This document shows positions 40,253 through 48,495 of a stretch of DNA of 64,000 nt, one piece after another. Within the stretch, counting starts at the first letter, position 1, and every line of letters begins with the position of its first letter. A model generated the notes under the pieces. That model was not told where the DNA came from. It did not search any database and saw nothing but the letters and a program-made list of their open reading frames with translations. A program made the translations under genes and the position numbers. Where the stretch lies: contig NZ_JADOGI010000023.1 in the NCBI RefSeq assembly GCF_015645445.1, forward strand, positions 1 to 64,000, given 5' to 3'. This stretch comes from Nonomuraea cypriaca (GTDB lineage Bacteria > Actinomycetota > Actinomycetes > Streptosporangiales > Streptosporangiaceae).

Positions 40253-42373
40253 ATGGCGGCCAGGCGTTTCCCCAGCGGCAGTGATTATGTCGAGGCGTTG
40301 CAGAATCCCGGCCTTTGCTTCACGGACACGGAGCTACGGTCGGCGACCCTGCAATCCGACAGGCTCGGGCGGCCCAAGCCCATCTCCGGCAACTTCGCCA
40401 GCGTCTTCTCCGCCCAGACGACAGCCGGCAGGCGGTACGCCATCAAATGCTTCACACGGGAGGTATCGGACCAGGAGAAGCGCTATCGAGCGGTGAGCGA
40501 CCATCTCGGGCGGCTCCCGAACCGGTGGAAGATGGGTTTCGACCACCAGCCCGCCGGCATCATGGTGGCCGGTCGGCGATTTCCCATCCTCCGCATGGAA
40601 TGGGTCGAGGCGGTCAGCCTGATCCGCTGGATCGAAGACCACCTCGGTGACCAGACCGCACTGCTCGGCCTGGCAGGACGCTTCGCCGAGCTGGCCGCCG
40701 ACCTGCACGCGGCCGGGATCGCCCACGGCGATCTCCAGCACGGAAACCTGCTCGTGGCGGCCGACGGCACGTTGCGGCTCGTCGACTACGACGGCATGTA
40801 CGTCCCCGCGCTCAACGGGCTTGCCGCGACGGAACGAGGTCATCGCCACTATCAGTCCCCCAACCGCACGGGCGCGGAGTTCGGCCCGGAACTGGACCGG
40901 TTCTCCGTCTGGCTGATCTATCTGTCGCTGACCACGGTCGCGCTCGATCCCACGCTGTGGCAGGTCCTGCATGAGCGTGGCGGTGAGCACCTGTTGCTGA
41001 TGGACGAGGACTTCGCGGGCACGAAGGCCTCGACCCGGATGGCGGCTCTGGTCGGGCACCAGGTGGATGACATCAAGCGTCTGGCCACCTTCGTCGCGGA
41101 CCTCGCGTCCCGGCCGCTGTCCGTACTCCCGCCCCTGACTCCTCTACCGCCCCTGACTCCGCCGCGGACCGTGACCGTTTCGCCGGCCGCCACCATGAAA
41201 ACCGCCACCCAGGCTCCCATAGGGCTCCCGACCTGGATGAGCGGGCACATCTCCGCGCCTCCGCCGCCCTCTCTCGTGACCTTCCAGAACCACCGAGGCG
41301 CTCTGATCATCGCCCGGCTGACATTTCTCGGGCTCTGCGTCGCCGTGGCACTCGTCGTGTGGCTGGCCGGCTTTCCGTGGGCCGTCGCGCTCCTGGGCCC
41401 GCCGCTGGGCTTCGCCGCCATGGGTGCCGTCTACGCCTCGCGTCCCGAGCCGAGGGCACGCAAGCCCATCACCTCCCGGCTGGACCGAGCGCGCCGGAAG
41501 GCCAGGAAGGCGCTCAGAGCGGCGGCCGGTGCCGAGAAGGAACGTGACAAGCGTCAGGCGGACAACGTCAAGAGGGCGGACGCGCGTACGACGGAACTGC
41601 GGGATCTTCATGAGGGGCGGCGGCGAGAGCTCGGGACGTTCGACCGGGAGACGACGCAGCAGCTCAATCCATTCGACCACCAGTTGCAGGCACTGGCCGC
41701 GAGGAAGTCGGAGGAGCTCCGCCGCGCCCTCGAGGACCTCCAGGGACAGCAGGTGGGCGCATACCTGAGGCGCATCAAGCTGCGTGCGGGCTCCATCTCC
41801 GGCATCGGCGAGACCACCGTGGCCAGGCTGGCGGTGTGCGGCATCTCGACCCCGGCCGACTTCGTCGACATCCGTTACGTCGGTACCGGCTACCAGAGCT
41901 CGGAAGTTCACCTGATCCTGGCGAACGGCCATTCGGTACACGTGCCAGGAGTCGGAGAATCGCGCGCGGCATCGCTGCTCGAGTGGCGCGAGGCGCACCT
42001 GAACGGCGCCAGGGGCCAGCCGTTCGTCCCGAGGGCGCTTCCCGACATCCAGCGCAGCGCCATCGAAGCGCGCTACGCCGCTGAGGTGACCGCGGTCAAG
42101 GACCAGCGCGGGCGCATCGAACGGGACCGCGCCAAGGTCCGCACCGATCTCGCTCGCCGGCAGGCGGAAGCCGTACGACAGATGACCGATCGGCACGCCG
42201 CCGCGGTACAGGGGGCGGCGCGGGTCCTGCAAGACGCCAACCAGCGGCTGTCGGCGGCCCGCGCCGACCACCATGCGCTGGCCCAGGAAGAACAGGCGGT
42301 CGCCCGCGTGCTTGCCGCCTACCGTCAGATCTCCTACACCCGGTTTCTGCGCGGCGTCCTGACCGGCCGATGA
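40253..42373 (+). CDS. Protein kinase with membrane segments and helix-hairpin-helix tail (TerY-P triad)
   Basis: The 706-residue protein has a divergent Ser/Thr kinase domain (residues ~40-290): Lys in RYAIKCFTRE, catalytic HGDLQHGN with Asp160 and a DYDG in place of DFG. A proline-rich stretch is followed by two membrane helices (about residues 350-395), a long charged coiled coil, and a helix-hairpin-helix region near residue 515 (SISGIGETTVARLAVCGISTPADFVD) of the kind that binds nucleic acid, then a second coiled coil. Kinase plus C-terminal HhH next to vWA and PP2C is the defining TerY-P arrangement. What it senses is unknown. Confidence 0.85.
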   Translation: MAARRFPSGSDYVEALQNPGLCFTDTELRSATLQSDRLGRPKPISGNFASVFSAQTTAGRRYAIKCFTREVSDQEKRYRAVSDHLGRLPNRWKMGFDHQPAGIMVAGRRFPILRMEWVEAVSLIRWIEDHLGDQTALLGLAGRFAELAADLHAAGIAHGDLQHGNLLVAADGTLRLVDYDGMYVPALNGLAATERGHRHYQSPNRTGAEFGPELDRFSVWLIYLSLTTVALDPTLWQVLHERGGEHLLLMDEDFAGTKASTRMAALVGHQVDDIKRLATFVADLASRPLSVLPPLTPLPPLTPPRTVTVSPAATMKTATQAPIGLPTWMSGHISAPPPPSLVTFQNHRGALIIARLTFLGLCVAVALVVWLAGFPWAVALLGPPLGFAAMGAVYASRPEPRARKPITSRLDRARRKARKALRAAAGAEKERDKRQADNVKRADARTTELRDLHEGRRRELGTFDRETTQQLNPFDHQLQALAARKSEELRRALEDLQGQQVGAYLRRIKLRAGSISGIGETTVARLAVCGISTPADFVDIRYVGTGYQSSEVHLILANGHSVHVPGVGESRAASLLEWREAHLNGARGQPFVPRALPDIQRSAIEARYAAEVTAVKDQRGRIERDRAKVRTDLARRQAEAVRQMTDRHAAAVQGAARVLQDANQRLSAARADHHALAQEEQAVARVLAAYRQISYTRFLRGVLTGR

Positions 42374-42721
42374 ACCGTGCCCCTCAGGTGCCGGTCTTCT
42401 TCCACCAAGCCGGGCGCTTCACAGGACGGAGACCGCAGGTGGGTCGAGGCGGTTGGCCCAGGTGCGTCCATTCAGGGGTGCGGTTCGTGCTGTGTGTGAG
42501 GGTTGCCCGCATTCTCGGAGAGGGCTGTGGATCGTTACAGCCGCCACGCCATCAAGCTGGCCGAGGCGCGTTGTCGGTCGCCGCCGTAGAGAGACGTACG
42601 GCGTGGTTGAGATCGTGGCTGTTGCTCCTACCTTGCTCGGACCAGGCGCGATGGCCTGGGCGGAAGGGGCCGGGGAGGACCGTTCCAGCAGCCACTCTCA
42701 GAGGGGAAACGGATCACCACC
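42374..42721. other. 348-bp region without a recognisable gene
   Basis: Reading frames here have no recognisable motifs and no SD. It ends in aggggaaacgg upstream of the small secreted protein and presumably contains its promoter, which I cannot define. Confidence 0.4.
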
Positions 42722-43039
42722 ATGCTCGTAACTCTCAGGACCACTCTCATGGCCGGCCTCGGCCTCGCCGTCGGCCTCACTGCCCTCCAGGGCACCGCGG
42801 CGGCGTCCATATCAGCGATCCCGGCGGGCAACGCTCCGACCTGCGTCACCGTCTGGCAGGAGACGGGCCTCGTGACCAAGACCGGCTATGCCAGAAACGA
42901 CTGCAGCTACACCATGGACCTGAAGATCGTCTGGGCACATGGAGTGGACGGGAGCTGCCAGACCGCGCGGCCCGGCGCGACGGTCAGCAGCAAGGTTCCG
43001 CGCGGCCCCAGGAACTTCGACGGTGCGAGTCGATGCTGA
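42722..43039 (+). CDS. Small secreted protein of the alpha-amylase-inhibitor (tendamistat-like) fold
   Basis: The 105-residue protein has a Sec signal peptide (cleavage near TAAAS, residue 28) and a mature domain of about 70 residues with four cysteines spaced as in tendamistat: CVTVWQ, NDCSYTMDLKIVW, GSCQTARPG and a C-terminal SRC. Two disulfides are expected. The Trp-Arg-Tyr triplet by which tendamistat blocks alpha-amylase is missing (the loop reads TGLVTKTGY), so amylase inhibition is doubtful. It stands alone, with a terminator hairpin behind it. Confidence 0.6.
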   Translation: MLVTLRTTLMAGLGLAVGLTALQGTAAASISAIPAGNAPTCVTVWQETGLVTKTGYARNDCSYTMDLKIVWAHGVDGSCQTARPGATVSSKVPRGPRNFDGASRC

Positions 43040-43057
43040 CCTGACCAGGTCGGACAC

Positions 43058-43104
43058 GAACAGGCCCCCGCCCTCCCCAGCACCCACAAGGACGGGGGCC
43101 GTTC
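43058..43104 (+). terminator. Hairpin terminator after the secreted inhibitor-like gene
   Basis: The arms aggcccccg (43062-43070) and cgggggcc (43093-43100), flanked by gaac/gttc, form a strong GC stem 20 bp after the stop, between convergent genes. No long U tract, as usual in actinomycetes. Confidence 0.7.
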
Positions 43105-43155
43105 TGTGTCTGCGCACGGGTAGGGGCCGCCGTCGGTGGCCGGGGGCGTTCGGTG

Positions 43156-44835
43156 TCAGCCCGCGACCGACGGCCTCAGGTGCCGGTTGCGTATCAGCCA
43201 GATCGCCCGCTCCAGGTCAGGGGTCAGATAGCGGTCCTCGCCCAGAGGGGCGACGTACCGCCTGATCTCCGCATGAAGGTCTCGCGTGACGGCGCCGAGC
43301 GGCAGGCCGGACATCTTCGGCGCGATGAGGTCGATGCCCTGGGCCGCCATCAGGTACTGGACCGCCAGGACGGTCTCCAGCCGGTCGAGGTTCTCGTTCA
43401 GGTGCCGGACCGAGGCCATCGCCATCGTGTTGTGGTCCTCCTGCCCGTCCTTGACCGGCCGGGACAACGTTCCCGCAGGCGTGGCCCTGACCTGCATCTC
43501 CGGTATCAGCGCCGCGGCCACCGTCTGCACCTGCACCATTCCGGAGTTCAGCCCGACGGTCCCGCCGGCGAGGTTGGCCGGCAGGCCGTAGCTCCACCTG
43601 GGCGACAGCAGCCGCCCCGACAGCTCCTGCGACAGCACGCCGACGTCGGTGATCTCCGCGTTCAGGGTGTCGGCGAGATGTCCCATGACGGAGCCGTCCC
43701 AGTTGCCGCCCATCACGAACTCGAACCCCGGCCCCTGGTCACGCCTGAAGATCAGCGGGTTGGAGGTGGAGGAGTTGGCCTCACGTACCAGGATCCGGCG
43801 GGCGTCGGCGAGGACGTGCCGCAGGCCGGCCATGATGTGCGGTGCCGCCCGTACCGACACCGCGTCCTGGATCCGCGGCTCGTAGTTCGCCGGGTCGAGG
43901 AGCCCGCGCCCCTCCTCCGTCATCCAGCCCGAGCCCGCCACCATCGCGCGCAGTCGCGCGGCGATCGCGTTCTCCTCGGGGATGTGACGTTCTTTGTGGG
44001 TACGCGCGTCCAGCGACCCCCGCTCGGCCCTGGTCGCCTCCATGAACAGCGCGAACGCCCCCTCCGCCTGGTCGGCCAGTACGGTGGCCCGGCGTACGGC
44101 GTCCAGCAGCATGGCGGCCACCACGGTGCTGCCGCTGATGATCGGCAGCGCCTCCCCGGCCTGGAGGACGAAGTCCCTGGGCAGCCCGGCCTTCGGCAGC
44201 AGCTCGGAAGCGGGCCCCTCCTCACCCCGGTAGCGCACCGGCGCGTTCTCGCCGAGTGCCGCGAGCCCCGCAGCCGCCTGCGGTTGCAGGTCGCCGGTGC
44301 CCAGTGAGCCGATCTGCGGCATGCGCGGCAGGACTCCCGCGTTGACCATGGCCAGCAGTCGCTGGGGCACCTCGGGCCGCACGCCGACGGTTCCCCTGGC
44401 CATCTGGTTCGCCTTGAGGATCAGGGCCAGCCTGACCACGTCGCCGGGCAGCGGTTCCCCGACGCCCGCGGCGTGGGAGCGCAGGACGTTGCGCTGGAAC
44501 TGCTCCGCCTGATCGGGCGACAGCGGACGGTCCTTCAACGGCCCGAGCGCCTGGTTCCAGCCGTACACCCGCTGGTTTTCCAGGGCCGCCAGCGCTCCAG
44601 CCCGCGTCCTGTTCATGTTCGCCGGTACGTCCGCCGCGAGCCGGGCGGAGACGGGACGGCCCGCGAGGATCGCGAAGGCGTCAAGGAAGGAGAGCGAACC
44701 GCCGTCCAGCACCAGGTCCAGCACCGGCTGTGCAGGCGCGGCCGCCACAGGGGGATCGGCCGCCGCCTGCCCCGGTACGCACAGGGCGGCGACCAGGCCC
44801 ACGCAAACGGCCATGCGTGCTGTTCTGCTGATCAA
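43156..44835 (-). CDS. Exported aromatic ammonia-lyase homologue lacking the MIO tripeptide
   Basis: The 559-residue protein has the histidine/phenylalanine ammonia-lyase fold: Tyr91 in YGWNQALG (YGxNTGFG in true lyases), ANSSTSNPLIF and GQEDHNTMAMASVRHL. Two features are abnormal. It starts with a Sec signal peptide (cleaved near QAAAD, residue 27), while HAL/PAL enzymes are cytoplasmic. And the Ala-Ser-Gly that cyclises to the MIO cofactor is gone: the motif GSxGASGDLAP reads GSLGTGDLQP (residues 176-185), one residue shorter and without Ser. I infer it has no ordinary lyase activity and may be a different extracytoplasmic enzyme or binding protein. Confidence 0.85.
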   Translation of the reverse strand: MISRTARMAVCVGLVAALCVPGQAAADPPVAAAPAQPVLDLVLDGGSLSFLDAFAILAGRPVSARLAADVPANMNRTRAGALAALENQRVYGWNQALGPLKDRPLSPDQAEQFQRNVLRSHAAGVGEPLPGDVVRLALILKANQMARGTVGVRPEVPQRLLAMVNAGVLPRMPQIGSLGTGDLQPQAAAGLAALGENAPVRYRGEEGPASELLPKAGLPRDFVLQAGEALPIISGSTVVAAMLLDAVRRATVLADQAEGAFALFMEATRAERGSLDARTHKERHIPEENAIAARLRAMVAGSGWMTEEGRGLLDPANYEPRIQDAVSVRAAPHIMAGLRHVLADARRILVREANSSTSNPLIFRRDQGPGFEFVMGGNWDGSVMGHLADTLNAEITDVGVLSQELSGRLLSPRWSYGLPANLAGGTVGLNSGMVQVQTVAAALIPEMQVRATPAGTLSRPVKDGQEDHNTMAMASVRHLNENLDRLETVLAVQYLMAAQGIDLIAPKMSGLPLGAVTRDLHAEIRRYVAPLGEDRYLTPDLERAIWLIRNRHLRPSVAG

Positions 44836-44932
44836 CTCGGCCCCCGGCTCTCACGGCGAAGATCAATTCCGCTCTGTTATAGCCAGGGGACAAAGGCGTG
44901 CCAAAGGTGGCGCAACACCGCCCGGACGAGTG

Positions 44933-44961
44933 TTGACCCGGTCTCGACCGGCCGCTTACCT
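44933..44961 (+). promoter_or_regulatory. Probable promoter upstream of doxX-like gene
   Basis: TTGACC (44933-44938), 17-bp spacer and TTACCT (44956-44961) point towards the membrane-protein gene at 45112, in the 276-bp divergent region. Confidence 0.5.
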
Positions 44962-45111
44962 CCCGGGCGGACACCAGGCGAACGTCCCGCACCACCGCGA
45001 AGTGACCAAGGTCCCGCGCATGACAGGCCCTCCGGCACTGCGAACGGCGCGTGAAATCCGATGTTCTTGAGTCAGCGAACGAATGGCTCACATCCCCCAG
45101 GAGGGAACATC

Positions 45112-45639
45112 ATGGCCACCGCCTATGCCAACACCGCCATGCACGACACCACCACGACCGCCCACCGCCGCCCGGTCGACTACGTCTGGGCCGTCGCCAG
45201 GATCGCGCTCGGGTGGACCTTCCTGTGGGCGTTCCTGGACAAGATGTTCGGCTGGGGGTTCGCGACCGCGGCGGACAAGGCATGGATCTCGGGTGGGAGC
45301 CCGACGACCGGGTTCCTGAAGGGCACGGGGGAGAACGCGCTCGGCGGCGTCTTCGGCGCGCTGTCCGGTCAGGTGTGGGTGGACTGGCTGTTCATGGCCG
45401 GCCTGCTGGGCATCGGCGCCGCGCTCGTCCTCGGGGTCGGCACCCGGATCGCGGCCGTGACCGGCGGCCTGCTCATGCTCATGATGTGGGCGGCTCAGCT
45501 GCCGCTGGACAGCAACCCGTTCATGGACGACCACATCATCTACGCCATCGTGCTGGCCGGCCTGGCCCTCTCCGGCGCCGGTACGACGCTCGGCCTGGGC
45601 AACCTGCCGATCGTCCGGCGCAACGCCTGGCTCAGGTAG
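45112..45639 (+). CDS. DoxX-family membrane protein
   Basis: The 175-residue protein has four membrane segments (VWAVARIALGWTFLWAFLDKM, DWLFMAGLLGIGAALVLG, IAAVTGGLLMLMMWAAQL, HIIYAIVLAGLALSGAG) and the DoxX pattern FLWAFLDKMFGWGFAT at the start. Family members are linked to thiosulfate or redox stress functions but the role here is unknown. ATG 45112 has the SD ggagggaac. A perfect hairpin follows the stop. Confidence 0.82.
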   Translation: MATAYANTAMHDTTTTAHRRPVDYVWAVARIALGWTFLWAFLDKMFGWGFATAADKAWISGGSPTTGFLKGTGENALGGVFGALSGQVWVDWLFMAGLLGIGAALVLGVGTRIAAVTGGLLMLMMWAAQLPLDSNPFMDDHIIYAIVLAGLALSGAGTTLGLGNLPIVRRNAWLR

Positions 45640-45654
45640 TGAGTGCACGCAAGC

Positions 45655-45686
45655 GACGCCCACCGCCGGAACAGGCGGTGGGCGTC
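45655..45686 (+). terminator. Perfect 13-bp stem-loop terminator
   Basis: GACGCCCACCGCC (45655-45667) and its exact complement GGCGGTGGGCGTC (45674-45686) enclose a 6-base loop, 15 bp after the DoxX stop. Confidence 0.85.
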
Positions 45687-45794
45687 GAGCGCGTTACCCG
45701 GCGTGCCTGCCGAGGGTCGGTCACGCCCCCCGAACCTGGCGTGCCTGCCGAGGATCGCGACCTCCCGATCCCGGCACTGCCTGCCGAGGATCGG
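45687..45794. repeat. Three imperfect copies of a cctgccgaggatcg-containing unit
   Basis: The words gcctgccgagg and cgatcccggc recur at about 45705, 45747 and 45781 (roughly 40-bp period), between the terminator and the end of the DUF2267 gene. No function is evident. Confidence 0.5.
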
Positions 45795-46502
45795 CTACGA
45801 CCTTCCGATCCCGGCGCCGACGTCGAGGATCAGCGCGTCGACGCGCCTGGCCAGATCGAGGTCGAGCGCGGTGACGGCCCCGGCCGCGACCGTCTGGAGT
45901 ACGACCTCCAGCCCGTCGCTGGTGCGGCGGACGTGCGGCTTCCTGCCGTAGGTCCGCTGGAGGTGGTCGAGTTGCGTGGCCAGTGAGTCGAGGTTCTCGG
46001 GAGGCAGCGAGACGACTCGACGCAACGCCGTACGATCGCCCGTCCACTGCGGCAACCGCGCCACCGCCGCGCGGAACTCGTCCTCCGTGAGGGGCGCGCT
46101 GTGCCCGGCAGGCCCGGTGACGCCTCCTCCGCTCTCCGGGGGTGTGAAGATCTGCCGCAGGTGGTCGGGAAGGTTCAGTTCGGCCACGAGCTCGGGATCC
46201 TGCTCGGCCAGCGCGGACAGTACGGCCTGCGCACGCAGCCGAGCCTGCTCAGGAGGGCGCCGCGCCAGCCGCGACACCTCGCCGACGAAGCCCGCCGCGC
46301 TTTGGTCCCGGAGCGTGTAGATCGTGGAGAAGGTTTCCGTGAGCCTCCCCGGCAGGGCGTCGAGCAGCCGGCTCCGGGCCGAGCCGTCCAAGGTGCGCAC
46401 CAGAGCGGTCAGGGTGGCCTCGGCGGCTTTCCTGGCCGACACCGAATCCAGATCGGTCATTCTGGTGATGGACGACAGCAGCTCGCGGTATCGAACAGTC
46501 AT
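45795..46502 (-). CDS. DUF2267 protein with a C-terminal pterin-dehydratase-like region
   Basis: The 235-residue protein has an N-terminal all-helical DUF2267 domain (RYRELLSSITRMTDLDSVSARKAAEATLTAL; LPGRLTETFSTIYTLRDQSAAGFVGEVS) and, after a Pro/Gly linker, about 90 residues (LTEDEFRAAVARLPQWTGDRTALRRVV ... DLARRVDALI) that resemble pterin-4a-carbinolamine dehydratase. The catalytic histidine pair of that enzyme is not visible, so the region is probably not an active dehydratase. ATG 46502 is chosen for its gggaga SD. Role unknown. Confidence 0.65.
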   Translation of the reverse strand: MTVRYRELLSSITRMTDLDSVSARKAAEATLTALVRTLDGSARSRLLDALPGRLTETFSTIYTLRDQSAAGFVGEVSRLARRPPEQARLRAQAVLSALAEQDPELVAELNLPDHLRQIFTPPESGGGVTGPAGHSAPLTEDEFRAAVARLPQWTGDRTALRRVVSLPPENLDSLATQLDHLQRTYGRKPHVRRTSDGLEVVLQTVAAGAVTALDLDLARRVDALILDVGAGIGRS

Positions 46503-46625
46503 GGTCTCTCCCGGGACTCTGGAGTACCTCCCGGTTTCCGCTGCCCACGGCGTGCCGGCCGACACGTGGGTACGGCCCCCCACTCCAACGGTCGTTCCGG
46601 AGACGGAAGCTCGGTTGTCCGATGT

Positions 46626-46631
46626 TATAGT
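46626..46631 (+). promoter_or_regulatory. Candidate -10 (TATAGT) for the leader-RsgA transcript
   Basis: TATAGT lies 55 bp before the leader ORF. No good -35 is found 16-18 bp upstream, which would suit an activator-dependent promoter. Confidence 0.4.
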
Positions 46632-46685
46632 GGTCCGCGTTGGAAGCACGCGGTTCGCGAGACTGATTGAGGGAGGTGAGGATTA

Positions 46686-46754
46686 ATGACTGTCGTGGCG
46701 ATGGCTGCCGTTCGCAGCGCCCGGTCCATCCTCACGTCCCGGGCTCTCGGCTGA
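46686..46754 (+). CDS. 22-residue leader peptide ending SILTSRALG, upstream of RsgA
   Basis: ATG 46686 has an excellent SD (ggaggtgagg). The peptide has 22 residues and ends ARSILTSRALG before TGA. The same length and ending (ARTILTSRALA) recur at 62842 before a methyltransferase, with 19 identical consecutive nucleotides (46726-46744). The position, 80 bp before RsgA, suggests a ribosome-sensing attenuator that regulates the GTPase. Confidence 0.75.
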   Translation: MTVVAMAAVRSARSILTSRALG

Positions 46755-46802
46755 TCTTCCCCATGTAGTGCGCCCGATGCGGCGCGTCGTGCGGTGTTCG
46801 CC

Positions 46803-46827
46803 GAAGCCCCTGTTTCGCAAAGGGTTC
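46803..46827 (+). promoter_or_regulatory. Hairpin that can cover the RsgA ribosome-binding site
   Basis: CCCT (46808-46811) and AGGG (46821-46824) with inner TT/AA pairs and outer GAA/TTC pairs form a stem that includes the presumed SD aaaggg (46819-46824). A similar element sits before the methyltransferase at 63 kb. Confidence 0.55.
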
Positions 46828-46833
46828 ACACCG

Positions 46834-47913
46834 TTGGCTTCCCATTCTTCCTTCCCTCAAGGGGGACTGTCCTCCTACGGCTGGGACGAAGGACTCGAAC
46901 AGTCCTTCGCACCCCATCGCGCCGCTGGGCTCGTCCCCGCGCGCATCGTCCGCGTCGATCGCGGCAGGTGCGACGTCATCACCGAGACCGGGCCGATGCG
47001 GGCCGGCACCTCGTTCGCAGGCGGCATGGAGCCGGACTCGGCTCCGTGCACCGGCGACTGGGCCGCCCTGCGCCCCGGCCGCGACCCCGAACTGGTCGCG
47101 CTGCTGCCGCGTCGCGGCGTCGTCGTACGATCCTCGGCCTCGCGCTCCTCACACGGCCAGGTCCTGGCCGCCAACGTCGACACGGCGGCCGTGGTCGCCT
47201 CGCTCGCCGTGGGACTGAACCTGGGCCGCATCGAGCGGCTGCTCGCTCTGGCCTGGGAGAGCGGCGCGACTCCGGTGATCGTGCTGACCAAGGCCGACCA
47301 GTCGGCCGACCCCGCCGCGGCGGTGGCCGAAGTCGGGGACTCCGCCCCTGGCGTTGAGGTCATCGCCACCAGTGCCACCACCGGTCAGGGAGTGGAGGCG
47401 CTCGCCGCCCTCCTCACCGGAACGGTGGTCCTGCTCGGCCCCTCGGGGGCGGGCAAGTCGACGCTGGGCAACGCGCTGCTGGGCGCCGAGGCGCTGGAGA
47501 CCGGCGTCGTACGCGACGTGGACGGCAAGGGCCGGCACACCACGGTGCACCGTCAGATGGTCCCGTTGCCGGGCGGCGGCGTGCTCATCGACACTCCGGG
47601 CCTGCGCGCCATCGGCCTGTTGGACGCCGATGACGGCTTGCGGCAGGTGTTCGCCGAGATCGAGCGGCTCGCCGAGGAGTGCCGGTTCAGCGACTGCGGC
47701 CACGACACCGAGCCAGGCTGCGCCGTACAGGCCGCGATCGGCTCGGGCGAGCTGAGCGGACGCCGCCTGGACAGTTACCGCAAGCTCCAGCGCGAGAACG
47801 CCTGGGCGACCTCGCGCGGTGACGCGCGGCTCGCCCGCGTGGATCGCCAGAAGGCCATCACACGATCTCTACGCGAGCTCTACGCCTTCCGCGACCGGCA
47901 GAAGGGGCGGTGA
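46834..47913 (+). CDS. rsgA: Ribosome small-subunit-dependent GTPase A (RsgA/YjeQ)
   Basis: The circularly permuted GTPase shows G4 TKAD, G5-like SATT, then P-loop GPSGAGKST, DVDGKGRHTT switch region and DTPGLRAIGL, and the C-terminal zinc motif CRFSDCGHDTEPGC. An OB-like domain precedes (ARIVRVDRGRCDVITETG). RsgA tests the decoding centre during late 30S assembly. The start is uncertain: TTG 46834 follows aaaggg by nine bases and falls at the same place, relative to the hairpin, as the ATG of the methyltransferase; ATGs at 46768/46777 lie inside the leader region and have no SD. Regulation by the upstream leader peptide is inferred. Confidence 0.87.
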   Translation: MASHSSFPQGGLSSYGWDEGLEQSFAPHRAAGLVPARIVRVDRGRCDVITETGPMRAGTSFAGGMEPDSAPCTGDWAALRPGRDPELVALLPRRGVVVRSSASRSSHGQVLAANVDTAAVVASLAVGLNLGRIERLLALAWESGATPVIVLTKADQSADPAAAVAEVGDSAPGVEVIATSATTGQGVEALAALLTGTVVLLGPSGAGKSTLGNALLGAEALETGVVRDVDGKGRHTTVHRQMVPLPGGGVLIDTPGLRAIGLLDADDGLRQVFAEIERLAEECRFSDCGHDTEPGCAVQAAIGSGELSGRRLDSYRKLQRENAWATSRGDARLARVDRQKAITRSLRELYAFRDRQKGR

Positions 47914-47979
47914 GCCTGACCAGGCCCAGCCGCTCCACCACGACGACCACTCATGAACAGTACGAAAGGGCATTTCGCC

Positions 47980-48489
47980 ATGTCTGATATCTGGAACACC
48001 CGGCCGGAGACCGAGCGGGACATCCCCGCGATCCGCGAGGTGAACCTCGCGGCCTTCCCCACGCCGATGGAAGCCGACCTCGTGGACGCGCTGCGTGCCG
48101 ACCCGGCGTGGCTGCCCGGCCTGTCCCTCGTCGCCGAGGACGCCGCCGGCGAGGTCGTGGGGTACGCGTTGCTCACCCGGTGCCACGTCGGTGACAGCCC
48201 GGCCGTGGCGCTGGCCCCCTGCGCGGTCCTGCCCGCCAGGCAGCGGCAGGGCGCGGGTTCCGCCGCGATCCGCGCCGGCCTCGCCGCCGCCCGCGCCATG
48301 GGGGAGAACCTCATCCTCGTGCTCGGCCACCCCGAGTACTACCCGCGGTTCGGGTTCGCCCGGGCCTCGGCGTACGGGATCCGCCTGTCCTTCGAGGTCC
48401 CGGACGAGGCGATGATGGCGCTCGTGTTCGACGAGAGCCTGCCGGTGCCCAGCGGCACCGTCGTCTACCCGCCGCCGTTCGGCGTCTGA
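47980..48489 (+). CDS. GNAT-family N-acetyltransferase
   Basis: The 169-residue protein resembles YhbS-type acetyltransferases: IREVNLAAF near the start, the acetyl-CoA loop QRQGAGSAAIRAGLAAARAMG and the GHPEYYPRFGFARASAYGI stretch. ATG 47980 follows gaaagggcatttcgcc; an upstream ATG at 47953 is in frame. It lies 66 bp behind rsgA and may share its transcript. The acetylated target is unknown. Confidence 0.85.
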   Translation: MSDIWNTRPETERDIPAIREVNLAAFPTPMEADLVDALRADPAWLPGLSLVAEDAAGEVVGYALLTRCHVGDSPAVALAPCAVLPARQRQGAGSAAIRAGLAAARAMGENLILVLGHPEYYPRFGFARASAYGIRLSFEVPDEAMMALVFDESLPVPSGTVVYPPPFGV

Positions 48490-48495
48490 TCCTGT

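Noticed and set aside
42370-43044. A 224-codon frame covering the region before and through the small secreted protein
   Set aside because: It is Arg-rich, lacks motifs and an SD, and overlaps the well-supported secreted protein with signal peptide and four Cys in another frame.
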